DNA of 51,987 nt from OLB16 sp964422415 (GTDB lineage Bacteria > Hinthialibacterota > Hinthialibacteria > OLB16), in the NCBI GenBank assembly GCA_964422415.1, contig CAYRBI010000022.1, positions 1 to 51,987 on the forward strand, given 5' to 3'. Below are positions 17,467 through 28,400 of this stretch, piece after piece (the first letter of the stretch is position 1; every line of letters starts with the position of its first letter). The position numbers were made by a program, and so were the translations under genes. The notes beneath the pieces are model-generated. The model searched no databases. It worked only from the letters and a program-made list of their open reading frames with translations, and was not told the origin of the DNA.

Positions 17467-19110
17467 ATGATCACTGCATTTCTAGTTCCGGCTATTGTTC
17501 TGAGTGCTACCATGACTCCCATGGCATCTATCCGGATTGTCCTTCCCGAACCACACAGCCTTGTCATGGAGAGGATCGCAGCGATTATATCGCGCCAGGT
17601 CACCGCTCATTCTATTGTCAAGTTAACGGATCCTGGAGAGGTCCCTTACCCCCTCACCCTGGCGTTAGATCCCGCGCTTCCAACGGAGGGCTTTGAGATT
17701 GCGGATGCTCCCGGCGGAGGTATCCGTATTTCAGGGGCGAATGAGACCGCCATCCTGTATGGAGCCGGGAAGTTTCTAAGGACATCGCGCTTTGATGGGA
17801 AGGGTTTGACACCCAGCACTTGGCGGGGTAAGTCGGCTCCCGAAGGATCTTTCCGGGCCATTTATGCGGCCACCCACTTCAACAATTTCTACCAGGCTGC
17901 GCCTGTCGAAGAGGTGAGCCGGTATCTTGAGGACCTCGCCTTGTGGGGTGCTAACACAGTCCTGGTTACTGTCCCAACTTTCAATTTCACAGGGATGGAT
18001 GATCCCGCCTTGCGTCAACACCTGGATCATCTCCGCCGATTATTACAATCTGCCAAGGATATCGGCCTACGGACTGCTCTGGGGCAATGCCCAAATCAGG
18101 GATTCAAGACAGCGCCGTCTGGGATTCTGGCCACACCCAACCGGGATGACTTGGGGCGGAAGGGGAATCTTGGCGTTAACTGCTGTCCCTCCAAACCCGG
18201 CGGCAAGGAGTACCTGTTGAATTTGTATCAGGGCCTTCACTCCGAGTTCAAGGATATTGGCTTGGACTATACGATCTGCTGGCCCTATGACGAGGGCGGT
18301 TGCGGATGTGATGCCTGTTTTCCGTGGGGGGCGAAGACTTTTCCCGAATTGTCGAAGAGCATGGCGGAAATGGAACGCACGATCTTTCCAGATCTCAAGG
18401 TGATCCTTTCGACCTGGGTCTATGACAAGCCTCCAGCGGGTGAATGGGAGGGGCTGGCTGCCTTGCTGGAGAAAGACCATGCCTGGCTGGATGCCATCAT
18501 GTGTGATGATCATGAGGATTTCCCCCGTTATCCATTGGACCACGGTGTTCCAGCGGGATTGCCACTCTACAACTTCCCGGAGATCAGCATGTGGGGCCGG
18601 AATCCGTGGGGAACCTTTGGAGCCAATCCGCTCCCCGGGCGCTATGAGAGATTGTGGAAACAGACGAATGGCAAAGTTTCAGGAGGGATGCCTTACTCCG
18701 AGGGAATCTATGAGGATATGAATAAGGCCATCTGTTTCAATTTCTATTGGAACCGGAGCACTACCGCTGAGGAGACGCTAAGGGAATATGCGGCGTATGA
18801 GTTCTCACCCGAAGTGGTGGAGGATGTCCTTTCAGCGGTGCGTCTCCTGGAGGAAACCTGGATTGAGCGTGGTCCTAAGTCGGAGGAAGCCTTTAAACTG
18901 ATTGAAAAGGTGGATGCGTCGCTGCCGGACAAAGCCAAGAAAGGATGGCGTTGGAGGCTTTTGTATCTGCGTGGGTTGATCGACAGCCAGCTCGTGTCCA
19001 ATGGGAACAAAATGGAGGGGCCAGTCTTGAGAGATGCTTTCAATGAGTTGACGACGATCTACCATGCGCAGGAGGCATTCTCCTATACGAAACCCATTCA
19101 AATCCAGTAA
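17467..19110 (+). CDS. Putative secreted glycoside hydrolase with GH20/GH67-like N-terminal domain
   Basis: The 547-residue product starts at ATG 17467, preceded by AAGGGAGG. A short hydrophobic N-terminus may be a signal peptide. Residues about 20-110 resemble the alpha/beta domain found ahead of GH20 and GH67 barrels (ISGANETAILYGAGKFLR). The rest looks like a TIM barrel: FRAIYAATHFNN, ALWGANTVLVTVPTFNFTG, then WPYDEGGCGCDACFPWG, where an Asp-Glu pair and a CxCxxC cluster stand out, and CDDHEDFPRYP. The closest familiar relatives are zincin-like-fold GH20 or alpha-glucuronidase-like proteins, but the catalytic residues do not match a family I can name with confidence. Control by the divergent LacI protein is likely. 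Confidence 0.65.
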   Translation: MITAFLVPAIVLSATMTPMASIRIVLPEPHSLVMERIAAIISRQVTAHSIVKLTDPGEVPYPLTLALDPALPTEGFEIADAPGGGIRISGANETAILYGAGKFLRTSRFDGKGLTPSTWRGKSAPEGSFRAIYAATHFNNFYQAAPVEEVSRYLEDLALWGANTVLVTVPTFNFTGMDDPALRQHLDHLRRLLQSAKDIGLRTALGQCPNQGFKTAPSGILATPNRDDLGRKGNLGVNCCPSKPGGKEYLLNLYQGLHSEFKDIGLDYTICWPYDEGGCGCDACFPWGAKTFPELSKSMAEMERTIFPDLKVILSTWVYDKPPAGEWEGLAALLEKDHAWLDAIMCDDHEDFPRYPLDHGVPAGLPLYNFPEISMWGRNPWGTFGANPLPGRYERLWKQTNGKVSGGMPYSEGIYEDMNKAICFNFYWNRSTTAEETLREYAAYEFSPEVVEDVLSAVRLLEETWIERGPKSEEAFKLIEKVDASLPDKAKKGWRWRLLYLRGLIDSQLVSNGNKMEGPVLRDAFNELTTIYHAQEAFSYTKPIQIQ

Positions 19111-19186
19111 AACGAGCAGCCTCTCTGGACTGACTACACCTGGTTCAACCTGGTGGAAGAGTTGTGGATGCTACATCACCGGCTCT

Positions 19187-21466
19187 TCAGGGTTTCCACT
19201 GCCAGAATGAGCTCAAAGACCACCAATCGAGATGATTCCAGGTTGTATCACCGCTCAAGTCAGGCGAAGCCTTGCCAGCGAGCGCTCGAAGGAGATCATT
19301 GGCATCCACGGAATCGTCGTTGTTGAAATCGGCGGTTGGAGAGAAGCCCGGGTAGTCCTCAAGACCCTCCATCAAATGGACTTGGCCTGTTGAATCCGAA
19401 TAGAACAAGTCTCCCGAAATTGGATCGTGGCAGAGGTGTGCGATCTCGACTCCGGTGGCGACGAAACGTGTCTTTCCGGTGGCATGGAAAGGAGAGGTCC
19501 AGAATGAAGATCCTGACCCATCCAATAAGATTAGGTCTGTTGCATACAACATCAAGTCACCGGGACCATCCGTATCAGGCCAGAAGGACAGTGCTTGCGG
19601 TGTGGCCCCACGGTAACAATGAGTCAGCCATGTACCGATCTGCCAGAATTGGTCTGTTTTCTTCGTAAGGCTCGCAACATAGAGGTAACTTGTGTTCAGT
19701 TTCGCCATAACCAGTGAAGTCTGATTGGGACCAAAATCATAATCACGGGGGCCTCCGGGACTGGCCGCGAAAGGAATTGTTTGTTCGAAGGTGGTGCCAT
19801 CCGGTTTTCGTTGAATGATTCGCTTGTCTTTCCAGTTTCCCTCACCATACCACAGGATGCCGTCTGACCCCTGCAAGAGAGGCCCGCCGGAGTGCCCTAG
19901 GGTTGCGATCACCTGCGCGGAAGTCACATCGAAACCAGTCACTTTCCCTTTGGTATTCCGGTCAACCGGAATCGACACAATTTGGCTTTCCGATTCCCCC
20001 CGGTGAAGAGTCACGAAGAAAGAGCCTTGATCGTTGCTGAAAGTCACACCACCGATACCGGTGGCTTGTGGATCAATTGCCTCGGGAGTCAAGATCACAT
20101 GGTCGCCGTATGTGGAAGGAACTGACAAACCACTGAGAGTCACAAGGACTTCGGGTTGCACTGGATCATTACTAGAGATGGCTACCTCCGCTTCATAATG
20201 TCCATATCCTGTCGGTCCGAAACGGACAATGATTTCCGCCTCGGAACCTGGAGCCGACGACATGCCATAGCTTGGCAGAAGGTCCATATGGGCTGGTCCC
20301 TCCAGCTGAAATGCCTTGGCTCCTCTTCCCTGAATCGCTAGCTTGTTGATCGTTAGCATTGCCCCACCGGTGTTCCTGATGGTTAATGTCTGTGTGGCTG
20401 TCCCGGTCTCATGTTGCATTGGAAAAGCAAACTCATCCGGACTGACCTCAATGGCTGGGGAGGCAAATGAAGTGGGTGGCCGGATAATAAAATACCGGTA
20501 GGTTCGCCCATTTTTGTCACCAGTATCGATCAGGTAATCGGAGAAGTGGGTCCCAACCAGGATATCCCCATTGGAGAGCTGGCCCATTGCTCCCAGCGAG
20601 GCCATTGGCAGAAATGGATCCGTGGGCAATGCCCCGCCCAGGTTGAACATCCCCCTGTACTCGCCATAACGGTTAAACCGGACACAAACAACCCGTTCCC
20701 AAGAGAAGCTTAGGGAACCCTCCATAAGGGCAAGAGCGAGTATGCTTCCATCATCCGCAACGACGATGTGGTGACTGGCCTCGCCCGCCAGATGGAGCGA
20801 CGGAAATGGAATCTCCCGGATGATGTTTCCATTCAGGTGGGTGATCCAGAATCTACCTGTATCTCCTGGTGCCCCGTTGGGATCGAGGACGAATCCCTCG
20901 GGATCTTTTCCGTCTGACGGGAGATATCCGAGATCCCCATAGGGCCAGGACACGGGCAACTCCGTCAGTAATTGAACAGAACCTCCGGTAAAAGATCTGG
21001 TGAAGATGTACTGGTGAGTAATCGACGCTCCGCCTGTGAGGGGCTCCCGCCAGGAGCCTAGGAATGCCAAACGATCCGGTTGGAAGAGAGAAATACCTCC
21101 GTAAAAAAGGACATCTGAATTGGGAGGATAGTTCGGCAAGAGGGGACCCTCGGAAACTGACCAAACCGGTGATTGAGCTAGATTGATATCAAAGATGTAG
21201 ATGGCATCCCTTTGTTCCTCGGAATTTTGATCGGGATTCAACATCAGTAATGCAATACGGCCATCGGGAAGCCGGACCATTCCCGAAGAAAGGACACGAT
21301 TGTCGGAAAGTGAACGAAGACTTGGATCATTGAGGTGGAAATTCAGATCAAAGTAAGTCACAAAGGAACCCAACGGTGCATAGACAGTCTGCTGTCCGAA
21401 GGCATATCTCTCTCCGGCGGAGACAGAGGAAACAATCAACAAAAGGAGAATACAAAGACGGGACAT
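19187..21466 (-). CDS. Secreted protein with ASH/choice-of-anchor D and dockerin-like domains
   Basis: The 759-residue product starts at ATG 21466, six bases after GGGAGG; a longer frame from 21502 lacks an SD. The signal peptide is MSRLCILLLLIVSSVSA. The first 330 residues show propeller-like repeats with D-G turns. An ASH (HYDIN-type) immunoglobulin domain lies at about 338-446 (ending VTLSG), then a second beta-rich region, and the last 49 residues form a dockerin-like module (DFNNDDSVDANDLLRAL, then DLSGDTTWNHLDWW). No catalytic motif was found. It is the last gene of the minus-strand carbohydrate group. It is organised like the protein at 5460-8189: a sensing or binding body plus a dockerin. 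Confidence 0.75.
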   Translation of the reverse strand: MSRLCILLLLIVSSVSAGERYAFGQQTVYAPLGSFVTYFDLNFHLNDPSLRSLSDNRVLSSGMVRLPDGRIALLMLNPDQNSEEQRDAIYIFDINLAQSPVWSVSEGPLLPNYPPNSDVLFYGGISLFQPDRLAFLGSWREPLTGGASITHQYIFTRSFTGGSVQLLTELPVSWPYGDLGYLPSDGKDPEGFVLDPNGAPGDTGRFWITHLNGNIIREIPFPSLHLAGEASHHIVVADDGSILALALMEGSLSFSWERVVCVRFNRYGEYRGMFNLGGALPTDPFLPMASLGAMGQLSNGDILVGTHFSDYLIDTGDKNGRTYRYFIIRPPTSFASPAIEVSPDEFAFPMQHETGTATQTLTIRNTGGAMLTINKLAIQGRGAKAFQLEGPAHMDLLPSYGMSSAPGSEAEIIVRFGPTGYGHYEAEVAISSNDPVQPEVLVTLSGLSVPSTYGDHVILTPEAIDPQATGIGGVTFSNDQGSFFVTLHRGESESQIVSIPVDRNTKGKVTGFDVTSAQVIATLGHSGGPLLQGSDGILWYGEGNWKDKRIIQRKPDGTTFEQTIPFAASPGGPRDYDFGPNQTSLVMAKLNTSYLYVASLTKKTDQFWQIGTWLTHCYRGATPQALSFWPDTDGPGDLMLYATDLILLDGSGSSFWTSPFHATGKTRFVATGVEIAHLCHDPISGDLFYSDSTGQVHLMEGLEDYPGFSPTADFNNDDSVDANDLLRALAGKASPDLSGDTTWNHLDWWSLSSFWQWKP

Positions 21467-21630
21467 TGTGGACCTCCCAACTGATACCAACCGGGGTGGC
21501 ACAACTATTCCTTCTATTCTCCGAGGAAGAGGTCCTCTTGGTCAATCACATTTTTTCATTTTCTTCCATAACCACCTCCATGAATCAACAGGCAATGAAG
21601 CGTAATGTCTGGTGAAAAACATATCCCTCT

Positions 21631-23259
21631 CTACCACAGCCAGGCATATGCCACCACGGTCAAGACCGCGAGAACCCCCCATTGCAGCCGCCAGTCCTGG
21701 ATGCCACGGAAAGGTTCCCAGGGAGCGTTCCAATCGTAGGTGACTCCCTCGACCTTTTCGCGTGGTGGTGGAGCGGTGGCTAAGGAGACGGCATACAGAA
21801 CGATGATAATGATAAGAGTAGCCCAACATCCCCTGTAGGTGTAATTCTCAGTCAATGGATAATGAAGGAAGGGAAGGAGAACCTTCCCGCGTCCAGGCGT
21901 AAGCATTTCGATGACATTGTCAGTAAAGTAGACAGCAGCCAGCGACACGCCTGCCAGCACGGAACAAACAGCTCCCATCATGTTCACCCGTTTACTGACC
22001 ACGCCAAAAAAGATTGCTGGTGCGACTGGAAGAACTAAGTAAATCGAGATTGTCTGTAAATATTTGTACAGCCCCTCCTGAGATTTGTAGACAAGATAAG
22101 CGGCGGCGACACCACACAGCGCGCCAACCAAGATCGCCACTTGTCCAAACCGTACCTGGCGCTTCTCGGATATGCCGGGCATGAAACGCATCAGGAAGTC
22201 ACGTACCGCCATGGTGGAGACTGAATTCATCACCGCTAGTAAGGATGAAATCAGAGCTGCCAAGAGTGCCGAAAGCACCAGTCCGCGTATACCAGAGGGG
22301 AGGAGGTTATTGAGGAGCACCACAAAGGTCTGTTTCGAGGTCTGGTCATCCAGGCCTGGATAAAGCACTGAGGCGATAACTCCCGGCAAGGCGAAGATGA
22401 AAATGGGGGTGAGTTTCAGGAGCGTGGAAAACATCGCCCCCCACCGCCCATGGTCGAGGTCTTTCGCTCCGAGAAGGCGTTGCACATTCACCTGGTCCAT
22501 TCCCCAGTAGAAAACACCACCGTAGATGGTTCCCGCGATGATGCCCCAGAAGGGGTAAGTGGGATCATCATATGCCCCCGCCACGTGGATTTTCGTGCCT
22601 GCCCTGGCCACCAGTTCTCCCCATCCGCCCACTTCATACACACCGATCGCAAGCATGATCGAACACCCCACTACCATGATGAGTGTCTGAATCGCATCGG
22701 TGTAGGCGACGGTCATGAAACCGCCAATCATGGTGACCGCCGCGGAGAGAACCGCGAGAGCGAGCACCACCTGCATCACATCCCACCCCAGCAGACTGTT
22801 GAGGACTAATGCCCCGGCGTAGAGCGTAAAAGCCATCTTGGTCATGATGCAGATAATGAGCATGAGCCCGGCGAAGAACACCCGCGCGCTGACGTCATAC
22901 CGGGATTCGAGGAACTCGGGGATGGTGAAGACCCGGGATTTCACATAGGTGGGCAATAAAACCCAACAGGTGATGCCGAGTGTAATGGCGGTTCCAAGCT
23001 CGACGGCGCCCGCTTTCAATCCATACCGGTAACTGTCACCGGAAAGCCCGACCAAATGTTCCGCGCCGATGTTAGTGGCATACAGCGAGGCACCTACAAC
23101 CGGCCACAGTAAACTACGTCCAGCAAGGAAGAACCCCTCGCTGTTACGAGTACTGTGGGCCCGTAGAGATAACCATAGTCCGATCAGAATACTGCCTACG
23201 ACACCGGTGATGCAGACGACCCAATCCAGGCCTGTCAGGCTGAGTTGCGGGTAATTCAT
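21631..23259 (-). CDS. SGLT-like sodium/sugar symporter (SSS family)
   Basis: The 542-residue polytopic protein has about 13-14 helices. The block LYATNIGAEHLVGLSGDSYR is typical of SGLT-type sugar transporters, and GGFMTVAYTDAIQT is the SSS signature. It likely brings a mono- or disaccharide released by the neighbouring hydrolases across the inner membrane with Na+. GAGGAG lies 12 bases before the ATG, somewhat far. The gene sits between a secreted ASH/dockerin protein and a six-hairpin hydrolase in the same direction, which supports sugar uptake. Its similarity to the symporter at 9704-11296 is only family-level. Confidence 0.9.
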   Translation of the reverse strand: MNYPQLSLTGLDWVVCITGVVGSILIGLWLSLRAHSTRNSEGFFLAGRSLLWPVVGASLYATNIGAEHLVGLSGDSYRYGLKAGAVELGTAITLGITCWVLLPTYVKSRVFTIPEFLESRYDVSARVFFAGLMLIICIMTKMAFTLYAGALVLNSLLGWDVMQVVLALAVLSAAVTMIGGFMTVAYTDAIQTLIMVVGCSIMLAIGVYEVGGWGELVARAGTKIHVAGAYDDPTYPFWGIIAGTIYGGVFYWGMDQVNVQRLLGAKDLDHGRWGAMFSTLLKLTPIFIFALPGVIASVLYPGLDDQTSKQTFVVLLNNLLPSGIRGLVLSALLAALISSLLAVMNSVSTMAVRDFLMRFMPGISEKRQVRFGQVAILVGALCGVAAAYLVYKSQEGLYKYLQTISIYLVLPVAPAIFFGVVSKRVNMMGAVCSVLAGVSLAAVYFTDNVIEMLTPGRGKVLLPFLHYPLTENYTYRGCWATLIIIIVLYAVSLATAPPPREKVEGVTYDWNAPWEPFRGIQDWRLQWGVLAVLTVVAYAWLW

Positions 23260-23310
23260 GAATCGACAGTGCTCCTCTCACAAGTAAACGTGCATTTTCA
23301 ATAACCGTCA

Positions 23311-23328
23311 TTTCCGCTAAGGCGGGAA
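23311..23328. repeat. Short dispersed hairpin repeat (GCGGGAATCCA type), copy 2
   Basis: TTTCCGC, TAAG loop, GCGGGAA, then TCCA. It shares GCGGGAATCCA with the copy at 5238-5248 and lies in the 112-base gap between the symporter and the six-hairpin hydrolase gene. Confidence 0.6.
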
Positions 23329-23371
23329 TCCATGGTGAACCCATGACCTTCGTTAATCAATTGGTTGTTGA

Positions 23372-25363
23372 TTACTGGGATATCTCGATCTGCTGAGTTC
23401 CTGGATTGACCGCCACAACCTTCTCCTTGTCTCCACGAAAAATCTTAAGCGTGAAATTCCCACTCGATCGAACCTCAATCTTACAGGGTTCTTCAGTCGA
23501 GGTGCGCTTAGCGCAGACAAGGTCCACTGTCGTATCCCCAATTTTTAGATTGCGTATCCCATGTTCTTCTGTCTTTGTGATCCGCCAGGTGATGGTCTTT
23601 GCGGGAGTGTTAATGTTGAATCCAAGCACAGATTCAATCAGGTTTGCAATTGGTCCAATACCGCCCCAGCCGACAAAATCACCCATGCCGAATCCAGCGG
23701 GCTGGTCAGGCGCCATATTCTCTTTAATCGTGTTTTCCTTCTGGAAGACTTCGAGCTGTGCTTTGAAATACTTCTCCGAGAGTTCATTCGCATAATCGAG
23801 ATAGCCGGATTCACGAAGGCCTTCTTGTACCATGGACTGACCTGAGGGCCACACAGCTCCGCACCAATACTGTCCTGTTCCCTGTGGGCCACCGGCATAA
23901 CCCACGCTGTCCGCCGACAGGCTCGGTACTCCATTGCGCCGGTTGAAGGATGCTGGATTCTTGAGTTCGGCGATCATCCGTTCAGCGCGCTCTTTGGGAG
24001 CGATACCTGCGAGTAAGGGCCAGAACATATGGATATGTTTGCAGATCGACCCGGGCTTGAGCTCGGTGATGAAACGGCTTTCCTGGTTGAGGTCATTGTA
24101 GATCCCATGTTCTTCATCCCAGAAGTGCTCATTAACCAGCCGCCCGAGCTCTTCATGCTCGCGTTCAAAGAAGGGGACCAGGTCATTCCGCCCGATGGTG
24201 GCTGCGATGCGGGCTAGACATTGTGCTGCCAGGGCCTGATAAGAGTTTGCCGACACCGCATAGTGCACCAGCGAGTTGCGGGGCGAGTCATCTGCCTCCT
24301 GAGCCCCGTTGGTCCAATACAGCCCATTCTCACGGCGTTGGTAGGTCATGAACCACTCGTAGTGTTTCACAATCGGTAAGAAAACCTTTGCGAGACGCTC
24401 CCGGTCGCCGCTGATCTGGTAGTACTCCCACTCAGCCCAAGCAAAGAGCGGCGGATTAACGGGAAACACCACATAGACCTCGTGGTTATTCTTATCGCTC
24501 TCACGGCAGATGAAGCCGTTCTCATGTTGACGTGCATAACAATTATCGAAAGCGGTGATGAAGGGATAGGCCTGATTTCCATAGCGTGCGAAATGGAGGA
24601 TGAAGGCGGTATCCCACACCATAGTGCTGCCCCAGGGGCCCCAAGCCTTGATACCACAGATGTTATTGACAGCTTGATGGTCCGCGGAATCTGGGGTGAA
24701 GTACCAGTTATGGAGCAAAGTCTTCCAGCAATACCAATAAGCATCGAGGACACCGGGATGATCTCCATAGACAGGGACAGGAAACTTATCCTTGATGGAA
24801 TCAAAGGAAGGAAAGGGTTCACCCAGATAAGCTTTCTTCTCATACCAGGGAGAAAGGATTTCAATTTCCTTAGCGGTGACCGGCTTCTCGTGCCGCCAAT
24901 GGGCGCCGGGGCGTGGATTGGCATATCGGACTTCATCTCCAGCGTTGGTGTCGATGCGCGGAGTTCCGGTGGTGAAGCTCGCTTGCGTGGCGCAGTCAGG
25001 CCTTGGACCTTTCTCATCTGAGGGTGTGAGCCGCCAATAGTAGGTGGTTGCTGGTTCGACAGCCATGCGGTAGAAGTTTATGGAATCGGACAGTTGGACT
25101 GTGACTAATGGATTTGATAGATCCGAAGCCTTGGAGACAACCAAATCAACACGGGGAAAATCGAAATAGGGGCCATACTGTGTTTTATCACGGAGAGGGT
25201 AAGCCCATTCGAGTTTGACTGTGAGCGCAGATTCAATTGTAGCTCCATCTGAAGGAGAGATGATCTGCAACTGACCTTTTCCAGCGTCACCGGTTTCGGC
25301 ATAGACCGGAGCCGTGAAGGGAATCAATATTCCCATTAGGATGAGCAGCATGGTACAACGCAT
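23372..25363 (-). CDS. Six-hairpin glycoside hydrolase, GH63/GH37-like
   Basis: The 663-residue exported protein has a signal peptide ending near APVYA. A fibronectin-like domain lies at about 30-135 (TTYYWRLTPSDEKGP), followed by an (alpha/alpha)6 barrel. WGSTMVWDTAF, the acidic block GAQEADDSPR, FWDEEHGIYND and, at the end, GWGGIGPIANLIE follow the order seen in trehalase/GH63-type alpha-glucosidases and MGH1-like enzymes. The Asp in DDSPR is the expected general acid. It probably removes terminal sugars, perhaps glucose, from an oligosaccharide in the periplasm or outside. GGGAGGGAG precedes ATG 25363. It lies between another six-hairpin enzyme and an SGLT-like symporter, a natural degrade-then-import order. 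Confidence 0.82.
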   Translation of the reverse strand: MRCTMLLILMGILIPFTAPVYAETGDAGKGQLQIISPSDGATIESALTVKLEWAYPLRDKTQYGPYFDFPRVDLVVSKASDLSNPLVTVQLSDSINFYRMAVEPATTYYWRLTPSDEKGPRPDCATQASFTTGTPRIDTNAGDEVRYANPRPGAHWRHEKPVTAKEIEILSPWYEKKAYLGEPFPSFDSIKDKFPVPVYGDHPGVLDAYWYCWKTLLHNWYFTPDSADHQAVNNICGIKAWGPWGSTMVWDTAFILHFARYGNQAYPFITAFDNCYARQHENGFICRESDKNNHEVYVVFPVNPPLFAWAEWEYYQISGDRERLAKVFLPIVKHYEWFMTYQRRENGLYWTNGAQEADDSPRNSLVHYAVSANSYQALAAQCLARIAATIGRNDLVPFFEREHEELGRLVNEHFWDEEHGIYNDLNQESRFITELKPGSICKHIHMFWPLLAGIAPKERAERMIAELKNPASFNRRNGVPSLSADSVGYAGGPQGTGQYWCGAVWPSGQSMVQEGLRESGYLDYANELSEKYFKAQLEVFQKENTIKENMAPDQPAGFGMGDFVGWGGIGPIANLIESVLGFNINTPAKTITWRITKTEEHGIRNLKIGDTTVDLVCAKRTSTEEPCKIEVRSSGNFTLKIFRGDKEKVVAVNPGTQQIEISQ

Positions 25364-25391
25364 AATATACTCCCTCCCGTTGTATTTCAGA

Positions 25392-25458
25392 CCTCATCCC
25401 CCTCCTACTCCCAATCGCACACACCTGTGCGATTGGGAGAGGGATTTTACGGGGTGAG
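25392..25458. repeat. Palindromic element with perfect inner hairpin
   Basis: CTCCCAATCGCACA (25409-25422) pairs perfectly with TGTGCGATTGGGAG (25427-25440) across CACC, and outer arms CCTCATCCCC / GGGGTGAG enclose it. It lies between two co-directional hydrolase genes. The outer arms match the element at 13693-13740. It could also attenuate the minus-strand transcript between the two genes. Confidence 0.7.
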
Positions 25459-25468
25459 TTAATCTCTT

Positions 25469-28400
25469 TCAGTAGTCTCCCGCTGTGACCGTGACATGCA
25501 TCGAAGTGTTGCGTGGAGGATTGTTAAGAAGGATTTCATCCTGTGTGAATGAATCCATCTGTTTATCATTCACTACCACCCCAACGATGGACCGTCCCTC
25601 TGGAATGCGTGGGCTCAAAATGATTTTCGTGAACTCACGTTGCGCCTGGTCCCCCTGGGGAGTGATCTTGATATCATAATCCACCTGCTTGGCGTCAGCG
25701 TTGGGTGTGATGTTGAGGTCCAGAGACCCGAAGGAAGTGGGAAGGCCAGATATCGAAACCTTCTTGCCAGGTTGCTGCCAACGGTGAAGAGTGGCGGGGG
25801 TAATCCGGAGAGTGGCGTCATCCTCGAAAGCGAAGAGATGCCTGTAGAGATTGATCCATTGCGCATCCGCCCAGCTATGTGGCTGATCACCAGCGGCGCT
25901 CACATTGCCGTATCCTTCGCCCCAACTGAGTGTTCCACCCGCCGTGTCAGTGTAAGCGCAGAAGTAATCCACGGTCTGTTCTGGGTCGCCACGCAAGATA
26001 TAGCTAATGGCCCGGTCGACACCGATGTAGGGCCAATATCCACCTTCGCCCTCGCTGTGCATGGCACCACCCCAGTTATCAGCCATGCGCTCCATGCACC
26101 GCCATGTTGCGGTCAACAAAGGATCCTGCGGATCAATGGCGCGGCAGGGCCAGAGCAGGGCATTGTGCGACCAGAATCCATACATGCCAACACCTTCCGG
26201 CTCCACTCCAAACCAGAGATTTCCCTCATACAGAGTGTTGCGTTTGAAGGTCTTCTCGAAGGAGGCGCGTAAACTCTTCTTGAGTTCCACCGCTTCCCTG
26301 GCGAAAAGCTCGGAGTCCTCTGTTTTCCCCAGAGACTTGGCGCAGTCGGCGGCTTCGCGTAAACCGAGCACGGCGAAGGCGCTGAGGTAGTACAAGTGTG
26401 TTCCCGCGCCCATATCCATCACCTCCATGGCGCCGGGTTCGATGAGTCCATAGCGTGGATCTTTCGGATCGCCGACCTGCTCCATGTGCTTGTGGCGGGA
26501 TTCCACGATCCACATTGCGCCCCGGCGGATGAAGGGATAAGCCTTCTTCTCCAGCCATTCGCGATCACCGCTGAGTTTATAGTGCTCGGAGAGACACCAG
26601 ATATTCTGCCCCTGGGTATCGTGTTGACCTGGACGAGTTACCCAACGGCCATCATCGAGCATTCCGAGTTGTAGCGGTTTGCCATCGAAGGCGATTGGGC
26701 CGCGCTCCTTGATATCCGCCGCATTGGTACAGTAAGCATTCAACTGTTGCGCGGACATATCATGTAATCCCGCGAGGTCGAGTGCGTAGATTATGTAAGA
26801 ACTGTCGCGTGCCGCGTAGTCAAAATAAAAGAATGGGCTACAGGCGTTGTAACAGATATCCTTATTAATATGTACGCTGAGCAGGGACCGTGTGGCCAGA
26901 CGGGAGAGGAAGATGTCCTGCAGAATGGGATCCGGGGTTTCGATTCGCGCGGCGTGTGCATAAAAGGACTCCCAATAAGATGAGACTGTTTTCTCAGCGG
27001 CAAGCGGATCTGCTTTTTGGAGAGCATTGAGTTTCTCATCCGCGAAGGGTGGAACCGCTTCGTTCGGGAGGACCTCCTTGAAGGCGTGGGAGATGTAACC
27101 CATGCTGATGGGTTCGCGGCGATGAATGGGGGGCACCTTGAGCCAATAGGTCTTGACCGCGCCGGGTTCGATGGTTCCTGAGTAATCCAGGAAAAGCCGT
27201 GCAAAACCGATGTCGGACTTGTCATATACCTGATTGTTCCAAAACTGCTCAGGGGTGATACCCACATCGATGTGCTGCACACAAGAAGCATTGAGAGAGC
27301 CCGAGTAGACCTGCTTCATGCCGGGGATGACCGTGCCTTGCGGGAAGACATAGATCGCACTGAGACGGGTGTGGCGGATCTTGGAGGTGTCGTCAACACC
27401 CGAAACCACCTCGATATAGCCATCGCCATCCACATCGTGACAATCCTCGAAACCAACGCAGAGGGGACGGTTTTCCTCTGTGATGTACTTGATGTAGTCG
27501 AGGGTCTTCGGTTCCGCTCCCTCTGCCTTGAATTTGAGGACATAATCACCAGGATCTTTGGGATTCTCCAGATAATACCCATTGATATGTTGGGTCGTGG
27601 CGAGATAGACACTGTACTTCTTGTCTTTTTCCACCTTGACCCGGTAAACCACGGGGACTCCACCCAGCCCAAGGCGATAGCTGTCAAAAGCTTTCTCGGT
27701 GACTCCAGGCGTTCCGCCTCCGGTGTAGCCCTTGGCGCGCTTGTCACATAATCCCCAATCCCGGAACTCAAGCTTGGTGAGGGAAGGGGGCTGCGCCACA
27801 AGGAAGGGAGCCTCCCCCAACCCGCGGACCACGCCATCCTTCAAGCGCATATCGGGTGGTCCCTCGATAATGGCTGACAACAGAGATTTTTGAGGCTCTT
27901 GAGTCGTATTCTGCACATCGAGCCGGTAGAGGTCATAGGGCCCAATCTCATTATCGGGAACAGTCATGACAGAGACTTTGTAGAGCAGGTTCCCATATTC
28001 CCAGCCGCCCCAGATAGCGGGGAGACGGTTGTTCACCAGCCCTAAACGGAAACTATCGAGTTCATCGGGTTTGATCTCTTTCGCGCCATCCATCATGCGG
28101 AAGACCAGATCGTATATGGGATAGCGGACATGAAGGTCCCGGCCCATGCAGTTGAACTCTCTATCGCCGATGACTCCAAAGGCACTCCACTCATTCGCGG
28201 CGGAATTACGTCCCGGAGCCAATTCCTCGAAGGAGGTATCGAACTTATCAATATGTTTCCCGTCCATGGCGCGCAGTTGTTGGGGCTCAAACTCGCCTTG
28301 GCCAACTCTGGAAAGGGTCCTTAATGCGCTCTGTTTGCGGAGCGTCGCGGAGTCGGTTAAGGTCACGTTTTTGAGCGCCATATCAGCATAAAGTGCGGGA